The position numbers were made by a program, and so were the translations under genes. The notes below the pieces were generated by a model that was not told where the DNA came from, did not search any database, and worked only from the letters and a program-made list of their open reading frames with translations. Positions 58,671 to 64,000 of a DNA stretch of 64,000 nucleotides are shown here, in pieces; position 1 is the stretch's first letter, and the number at the start of each line of letters is the position of its first letter. The stretch lies in assembly GCA_051881815.1 (NCBI GenBank), contig JBJEQP010000075.1, forward strand, positions 124,001-188,000, written 5' to 3'. Source of the DNA: UMGS363 sp051881815. GTDB lineage: Bacteria; Bacillota; Clostridia; Oscillospirales; Ruminococcaceae.

Positions 58671-61600
58671 ATGCCGCTTCGTAAAGATATAAAAAAGGTC
58701 CTCGTTATCGGTTCAGGTCCTATCGTGATCGGACAGGCAGCCGAATTCGACTATGCAGGAACACAGGCTTGCCGTGCACTCAAGCAGGAAGGTCTTGAAG
58801 TTGTACTCATCAACTCAAACCCTGCTACAATTATGACCGATAAGGCAATGGCAGACAAGGTTTATATCGAACCGCTCACACTTGATGTTGTAAAAGAGAT
58901 CATTGAGATAGAAAAGCCGGATAGCGTTCTTTCAACACTCGGCGGTCAGACAGGACTTACCCTTTCCATGCAGCTTGCAGAGGAAGGCTTCCTCGAAGCT
59001 CACGGTGTTAAGCTTCTCGGTGCTGATCCCGACACTATCCATAAGGCTGAAGACAGACAGGCATTCAAGGACACAATGGAAAAGATCGGTGAGCCTTGCA
59101 TCCCCTCAAAGGTCGTTGAAGATCTTGAAGACGCTGTTGATTTCGTAAAGAACGAGATCGGCTACCCTGTTATCATCCGTCCTGCATTCACACTCGGCGG
59201 CACAGGCGGCGGTATCGCAAACAATGAAGATGAGCTTCGCGACATTGCAACTAACGGACTTCGTCTTTCTCCTATCCATCAGATACTTGTTGAAAAATGC
59301 ATCTCGGGTTGGAAAGAGATCGAGTTTGAAGTTATCCGTGACAGCAAGAACAACACCATTACAGTCTGCTCAATGGAAAACTTTGACCCTGTCGGTGTAC
59401 ACACGGGCGACTCGATAGTTATCGCTCCTGCGGTAACTCTTTCAAACCACGAATATCAAATGCTCCGTTCAGCAGCTATAAACATCGTTTCCGAACTTAA
59501 AGTTGAAGGCGGATGCAACTGCCAGTTTGCACTTCACCCGAATTCCTTTGAATACGCTGTTATCGAAGTAAACCCAAGAGTTTCACGTTCTTCCGCTCTT
59601 GCTTCAAAGGCAACAGGTTATCCTATCGCAAAGGTTGCTTCAAAGATCGCGATCGGATATACTCTTGACGAGATAATCAATGCAGTTACAGGCAAGACCT
59701 ATGCCTGCTTTGAACCTGCGATCGACTATGTAGTTGTAAAATTCCCGAAGTGGCCTTTCGACAAGTTCGTTTACGCAAAGAGAACCCTCGGAACACAGAT
59801 GATGGCAACGGGCGAAGTAATGTCTATCGGCACTTCGTTCGAGCAGGCTATGATGAAGGCTGTCCGTTCGATCGAACTTGGTCTGGACAGCATGAACCTC
59901 AAGAAGCTTGCAGAGCTTCCCACCGATGAGATCGAAAAGCTTCTTTACAATGTTGATGATGAACGTTCATTTGTAGTATTTGAAGCCCTCAAACGCGGTA
60001 TTTCGGTTGAAAGGATCAACGAGATAACCAAGATCGACAACTGGTTCATTTCCAAACTCAATAACCTTGTCGAGCTTGAAAAATATCTTGCTGAAGGCAC
60101 ACTTACCGAAGAAAAATACGATCTTGCAAAGCGTTATGGCTATCTCGACAGCACTATCGAGCGCATGAGCGGTCAGAAATGTCCGAAGCACCGTGACTTT
60201 GTTTACAAGATGGTTGACACCTGCGCAGGTGAGTTCAAGGCTGAAACTCCTTACTTCTACTCAACCTATGACGAAGAGAACGAAGCTCTCCAATTCCTTG
60301 AAAGAAAGAAGTCCGACAAGAAAAAGATCATCGTTTTCGGCTCGGGTCCTATCAGAATCGGTCAGGGTATCGAATTTGACTACTGCTCCGTTCACTGCGT
60401 ATGGGCGCTCAAGGAAATGGGTTATGAAGCTGTTATCTGCAACAATAACCCGGAAACGGTTTCCACAGACTTTGACACAGGCGACAGACTTTACTTCGAT
60501 CCGCTCACAAAGGAAGACGTTGCTTCACTTATCGCAACAGAAAAGCCTGACGGCGTAGTTGTTCAGTTCGGCGGTCAGACTGCTATCAAGCTTACAAAAT
60601 ACCTCAAAGAAATGGGCGTGAACATTCTCGGTACATCTGCTGACAGCATTGACGCAGCAGAAGACAGAGAGCGTTTTGACGAACTTCTCAACAAGTGCGG
60701 AATACCTCGTCCTGCAGGTCATACCGTCATGAACGTTGACGAAGCTCTTGCAGCTGCCGAAAACCTTGGCTACCCTGTTCTTATGCGTCCATCCTACGTT
60801 CTCGGTGGTCAGAACATGATCATTGCACACTCCGATCAGGATATCATCGAATATATGGCTATCATCACAAGAGGCGGACTTGAAAATCCTGTACTCATTG
60901 ATAAGTATATGATGGGTAAGGAAGTCGAAGTTGACGCTATCTGCGACGGTACTGACTATCTTATCCCGGGTATCATGGAGCATATCGAACGTGCAGGTAT
61001 CCACTCGGGCGACTCGATCTCCGTTTACCCTGCAATGACGCTCACAAAGAAGATCCGTGAAACTATCATTGACTACACAAGAAAGCTTGCATTTGAGCTT
61101 AAGGTCGTTGGTCTTGTAAACATTCAGTACGTTGTTTACAATAATGAAGTTTATGTTATCGAAGTAAATCCTCGTTCGTCCAGAACTGTTCCTTATATCT
61201 CAAAGGTAACAGGCGTTCCTATGGTCGATATCGCAACAAAGATAATGCTCGGCGAAAGCCTCAAGCAGCAGGGTTACGAAAGCGGTCTTTACAAGGAAGC
61301 TGAATACATCGCTGTAAAGGTTCCTGTTTTCAGCTTTGCAAAGCTCCATGATGTTGATACTGCACTCGGACCCGAGATGAAGTCCACAGGCGAATGTCTT
61401 GGTATCGCACACAACTTTGAAGACGCACTTTACAAGGGACTTGTCGGTGCAGGCTATGACCTTTCAAAGAAGACAGGCGGCGGTGTTCTTATTACCGTTC
61501 GTGATACCGATAAGCAGGAAATTCTCTACGTTGCAGAAAAGTTTGAGCGACTCGGCTTCACGATCTATGCAACAAGCGGAACTGCTTCAATACTCAATAA

Positions 61601-61871
61601 GAACATGATCGCAGCAAACGTTGTCCGCAAGGTTTCCGAAGAGGGCCCGAACGTTATGGATCTCCTCGACAGCGGAAAGATCGACTACGTTATCTCGACA
61701 TCCGCAAAGGGCAGACTTCCTGCTCTAGACAGCGTTAAGATCCGCCGCAAGACGGTTGAACGTTCTATCTGCTGCCTTACTGCGATAGACACAGCAAACG
61801 CTGTTGCCGACATTCTTGCAATGGGCAAGGACATTGACGACATAGAAATGGTCGATATCACAAAGATCTGA
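58671..61871 (+). CDS. carB: Carbamoyl phosphate synthase large subunit
   Basis: The 1066-aa protein has two homologous ATP-grasp halves: one starting VLVIGSGPIVIGQAAEFDYAG, the other IIVFGSGPIRIGQGIEFDYC near residue 551. It also carries the C-terminal MGS-like allosteric domain (residues ~930-1066). It makes carbamoyl phosphate for pyrimidines and arginine. It sits 1 bp after carA. Confidence 0.98.
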   Translation: MPLRKDIKKVLVIGSGPIVIGQAAEFDYAGTQACRALKQEGLEVVLINSNPATIMTDKAMADKVYIEPLTLDVVKEIIEIEKPDSVLSTLGGQTGLTLSMQLAEEGFLEAHGVKLLGADPDTIHKAEDRQAFKDTMEKIGEPCIPSKVVEDLEDAVDFVKNEIGYPVIIRPAFTLGGTGGGIANNEDELRDIATNGLRLSPIHQILVEKCISGWKEIEFEVIRDSKNNTITVCSMENFDPVGVHTGDSIVIAPAVTLSNHEYQMLRSAAINIVSELKVEGGCNCQFALHPNSFEYAVIEVNPRVSRSSALASKATGYPIAKVASKIAIGYTLDEIINAVTGKTYACFEPAIDYVVVKFPKWPFDKFVYAKRTLGTQMMATGEVMSIGTSFEQAMMKAVRSIELGLDSMNLKKLAELPTDEIEKLLYNVDDERSFVVFEALKRGISVERINEITKIDNWFISKLNNLVELEKYLAEGTLTEEKYDLAKRYGYLDSTIERMSGQKCPKHRDFVYKMVDTCAGEFKAETPYFYSTYDEENEALQFLERKKSDKKKIIVFGSGPIRIGQGIEFDYCSVHCVWALKEMGYEAVICNNNPETVSTDFDTGDRLYFDPLTKEDVASLIATEKPDGVVVQFGGQTAIKLTKYLKEMGVNILGTSADSIDAAEDRERFDELLNKCGIPRPAGHTVMNVDEALAAAENLGYPVLMRPSYVLGGQNMIIAHSDQDIIEYMAIITRGGLENPVLIDKYMMGKEVEVDAICDGTDYLIPGIMEHIERAGIHSGDSISVYPAMTLTKKIRETIIDYTRKLAFELKVVGLVNIQYVVYNNEVYVIEVNPRSSRTVPYISKVTGVPMVDIATKIMLGESLKQQGYESGLYKEAEYIAVKVPVFSFAKLHDVDTALGPEMKSTGECLGIAHNFEDALYKGLVGAGYDLSKKTGGGVLITVRDTDKQEILYVAEKFERLGFTIYATSGTASILNKNMIAANVVRKVSEEGPNVMDLLDSGKIDYVISTSAKGRLPALDSVKIRRKTVERSICCLTAIDTANAVADILAMGKDIDDIEMVDITKI

Positions 61872-61887
61872 CCCAAACGCATAATGA

Positions 61888-61927
61888 TAAACGAAGCCTG
61901 CCCGAATAAAAAGGACAGGCTCGTTTA
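61888..61927 (+). other. Hairpin between carB and the membrane-protein gene
   Basis: TAAACGA and GCCTG (61888-61900) pair with CAGGC and TCGTTTA (61916-61927), with one bulged A and a mismatch. No T run follows, so it is more likely an operon-internal hairpin than a terminator. Confidence 0.55.
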
Positions 61928-61977
61928 GAATAAAAAGCAACTTCTGAACAAAAACTGACAAAAAACGGGAGGAAAAT

Positions 61978-62886
61978 ATGAGCTGGGATGAAAAACTTGA
62001 CTCAACCTTTTTAAGAGATCAGAATTTTAACATCAATGGTGAGCGTATGCGTGTTGCGCTGCGCGGCTTCAAGATCTCCCTTATCTACGGACTGATAAGC
62101 AGCGCTGCGATGATGTATTTATCTTTCCTGACTGTTCTTTATAAGGTGTCTTCCGTCATTACGACCTCGGTCGCTTCCAATATCCTTGATACTATCAATA
62201 AAACGATCACGGATACAGGCAAAACCATTTCAAGCACCGCTTATGACACAAGCGGCTGGCTTATCGCCCTTCCTCTTGCATTACTGACATTCATTTTTTC
62301 CCTTATAGGTAATACATTTCATAAGAAGTTTGCCCCGAAGATCATGGCTGTCATCTATCCTTTGTACCTTGTGCTCGGAATTCTCGCAGGATTCGGGGTT
62401 TTTGATGATATGAACGGTTTTTCGGCGGTTTTGCTCATTGCATATTCCCTTGCAGGCTTCTGGGTGAATGATCTGACTGTAAGAGGACTGAAAGAGCTTG
62501 ATTATCTCGTAACGCAGGAAGGTTTCCCGACGTTCAATCTTGCAATATTCTACTTCCGCCGTTCGCATTATGCGAAAATGCGTGAAAAATGGCTTGAAGA
62601 AAACCCTGAACAGAAGGAAAAGCCAAGAATTGAGACCGAAGAAAGACGAATGGAAATGCTTGATATAACTGCTGATGAGGAACAGCCCGGAGTTATAGCA
62701 AATATTCAGGTATCGGCTGATTCGGCGGAAAAATGGCTTGAACAGAACAAGCTTGAAACGGATAATAAGCAGTATATCAGCGTAAAGGAAAACGCAATGG
62801 ATGATCTTTCGACCGAAGATCTCATTCTCCCCGACACAGATGAATACTACGCCAAAAGCATAGAGCCAAAGGTAAAACGACATTAA
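61978..62886 (+). CDS. Hypothetical membrane protein, 302 aa, inside the pyr operon
   Basis: I do not recognise this family. There are four to five transmembrane segments in residues ~30-175 (SLIYGLISSAAMMYLSF, WLIALPLALLTFIFSLIG, IMAVIYPLYLVLGILAG, SAVLLIAYSLAGFWV). A long charged cytosolic tail (residues ~190-302) is rich in Glu. No signal peptide or enzyme motif is seen. It has a good GGGAGG SD and lies between carB and pyrK, with 106 and 57 bp gaps and no terminator, so it is probably cotranscribed with pyrimidine genes. Confidence 0.82.
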   Translation: MSWDEKLDSTFLRDQNFNINGERMRVALRGFKISLIYGLISSAAMMYLSFLTVLYKVSSVITTSVASNILDTINKTITDTGKTISSTAYDTSGWLIALPLALLTFIFSLIGNTFHKKFAPKIMAVIYPLYLVLGILAGFGVFDDMNGFSAVLLIAYSLAGFWVNDLTVRGLKELDYLVTQEGFPTFNLAIFYFRRSHYAKMREKWLEENPEQKEKPRIETEERRMEMLDITADEEQPGVIANIQVSADSAEKWLEQNKLETDNKQYISVKENAMDDLSTEDLILPDTDEYYAKSIEPKVKRH

Positions 62887-62943
62887 ATAAGCTCTGTTGC
62901 TGCGTTTTCAAATTGAGGAAAATAACTTTAAGGAGGTCATTTT

Positions 62944-63720
62944 ATGAAATACACACAAGGTTGTTACCCGATCATTTCAAAAACAGCACTTGCAAAAGAA
63001 ATATATGATATGACGATACTCTGCCCCGATGTTGCCGAAGCAGCACAGGCAGGTCAGTTCGTGAACATAAAGGTCGATGGCTTTATGCTCCGCCGTCCTA
63101 TTTCGATCTGCGGCATTGATAAGAAAAAGGGTACGCTCCGCATTGTATTTGAAGTACGCGGAAACGGTACAAAGGAGCTTTCACAGCTGTCGGAAGGCGA
63201 ACTTATCGACATTATCGCACCGCTCGGTGGAAACGGCTTCAAGCTTGACGGCTATAAAAAGGCTGTTATCATCGGCGGCGGTATCGGCAATCCTCCTATG
63301 GTTCCGATCGCTGAACATTTCGGCGAAAACGCAAGGGTCATAAGCGGTTTCAGAAATGCTTCAGCTGTTATCCTGCAGGATGATTTTGCAAAAACGGGCG
63401 CACAGACTATCCTCTGCACCGATGACGGTTCGGCAGGAAGAAAGGGCTTTGTCACCGACGCTCTCAAAGAAGAGATCGAAAAGGAAAAGCCCGATGTTAT
63501 CTATGCCTGCGGTCCTTCGATAATGCTCAAAAAGATAGTCGAGATCGCAAAAGCAAACGGAATAAAGTCACAGGTTTCGCTTGAAGAAAGAATGGGCTGC
63601 GGAATAGGTGCTTGTCTTGTTTGCGTTTGCAGAACTATCCGTGACGGTGAAGAATTCTATTCTCACGTCTGCAAGGACGGCCCCGTATTTGACGGCGAGG
63701 AGGTAAATTTCGATGAATAA
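62944..63720 (+). CDS. pyrK: Dihydroorotate dehydrogenase electron-transfer subunit
   Basis: The 258-aa ferredoxin-reductase-like protein binds FAD (RRPISICGID), NAD (VIIGGGIGNPP) and a 2Fe-2S cluster near the C terminus through Cys residues in RMGCGIGACLVCVC and HVCKDG. It passes electrons from PyrD (class 1B) to NAD. It overlaps pyrD by 8 bp. The start follows AAGGAGG. Confidence 0.96.
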   Translation: MKYTQGCYPIISKTALAKEIYDMTILCPDVAEAAQAGQFVNIKVDGFMLRRPISICGIDKKKGTLRIVFEVRGNGTKELSQLSEGELIDIIAPLGGNGFKLDGYKKAVIIGGGIGNPPMVPIAEHFGENARVISGFRNASAVILQDDFAKTGAQTILCTDDGSAGRKGFVTDALKEEIEKEKPDVIYACGPSIMLKKIVEIAKANGIKSQVSLEERMGCGIGACLVCVCRTIRDGEEFYSHVCKDGPVFDGEEVNFDE

Positions 63721-64000
63721 ATTAGCTGTTAATTTCGCAGGTGTTGACTTCAAGAACCCCGTCATTCCGGCATCGGGAACTTTCGGCTACGGAAAGGAAT
63801 ACGAAGAATTCTTTGACCTTTCAAAGCTCGGAGGTATCAGCGTAAAGGGTACTACCGAAAAGCTCCGCACAGGTAATCTTCCGCCGAGAATCGCAGAAAC
63901 TCCGTCGGGAATGCTCAACAGTGTTGGTCTGCAGAACCCCGGAGTTGACCATTTTATCGCTCACGAACTCCCCTACCTTATGAAAAAGGATACCGTAATC
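63713..64000 (+). CDS. pyrD: Dihydroorotate dehydrogenase, class 1B catalytic subunit (3' end outside window)
   Basis: The first 96 codons are present: VNFAGVDFKNPVIPASGTFGYG, then a GISVKGTT motif and PSGMLNSVGLQNPG, typical of FMN-binding PyrD-B. It oxidises dihydroorotate to orotate. The start ATG 63713 lies in the end of pyrK after GGCGAGGAGG. The gene runs past the window end; pyrE may follow. Confidence 0.95.
   Translation, partial: MNKLAVNFAGVDFKNPVIPASGTFGYGKEYEEFFDLSKLGGISVKGTTEKLRTGNLPPRIAETPSGMLNSVGLQNPGVDHFIAHELPYLMKKDTVI

Overview
The window is a chromosomal segment from a low-to-mid GC, endospore-forming anaerobic Firmicute of class Clostridia. The genes fit an Oscillospiraceae/Ruminococcus-type gut bacterium: pyruvate formate-lyase with its activase, type III glutamine synthetase, class 1B PyrD/PyrK, GH27 and GH43 glycosidases, three sporulation sigma factors, SpmAB and a GerABC receptor. 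The family-level placement is inference, because no rRNA is present. Genes are dense, mostly short operons, with good Shine-Dalgarno (SD) sequences and frequent TTG/GTG starts. I see no prophage, insertion sequence, CRISPR array, tRNA or rRNA.

Layout: 1-2.8 kb holds the end of cheV and the sporulation cluster spoIIGA-sigE-sigG. 2.9-7.3 kb holds a GNAT gene and potABCD (polyamine uptake, minus strand). 7.4-12.4 kb is a minus-strand housekeeping run: M18 peptidase, lytic transglycosylase, coaE, tsaC, prfA, DUF951. 12.5-16.5 kb holds an unknown 111-aa protein, an S1-domain protein, rarA and glyA. 16.5-20.8 kb is AT-rich and more accessory in character: a 32-nt A run, two small Cys-motif proteins not caught by usual length cut-offs, glnN with an attenuator, and an XRE regulator divergent from an acidic protein. 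20.8-26.3 kb holds a PLP enzyme, a GNAT, two tandem M42 peptidases and murD.

26.4-40.4 kb is sporulation- and signalling-rich: a SpoVB-like flippase, a 47-aa Cys-rich peptide, sigK, a secreted trypsin-like protease, DUF368, a YkuI-type EAL protein, DUF4363 with DUF421, gerA-gerB-gerC, spmAB, abrB and an HD-GYP protein. 40.4-44.0 kb is a glycan-use locus (AraC regulator, GH43, GH27) in which promoters lie within or against terminator hairpins. A 170-bp inverted-repeat element follows at 44.16-44.33 kb. 44.5-50.9 kb holds DUF1284, bioY (BirA operator), a DUF308 protein, a thioesterase, a nuclease-like wHTH protein, maf, a GNAT, mntP (Mn riboswitch) and a MATE pump. 51.3-54.4 kb is pflB-pflA. 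54.5-64.0 kb is a PyrR-attenuated pyrimidine operon, pyrR-pyrC-pyrF-carA-carB-[membrane protein]-pyrK-pyrD, cut by the window end.

The strongest leads for something undescribed are the inverted-repeat element at 44.16 kb, the 47-aa Cys-rich peptide beside sigK, the nested promoter/terminator units of the glycosidase locus, the A32 tract with a 55-aa zinc-finger-like gene, the nuclease-like wHTH protein, and the membrane protein inside the pyr operon. All assignments come from reading the sequence. No database search was possible.
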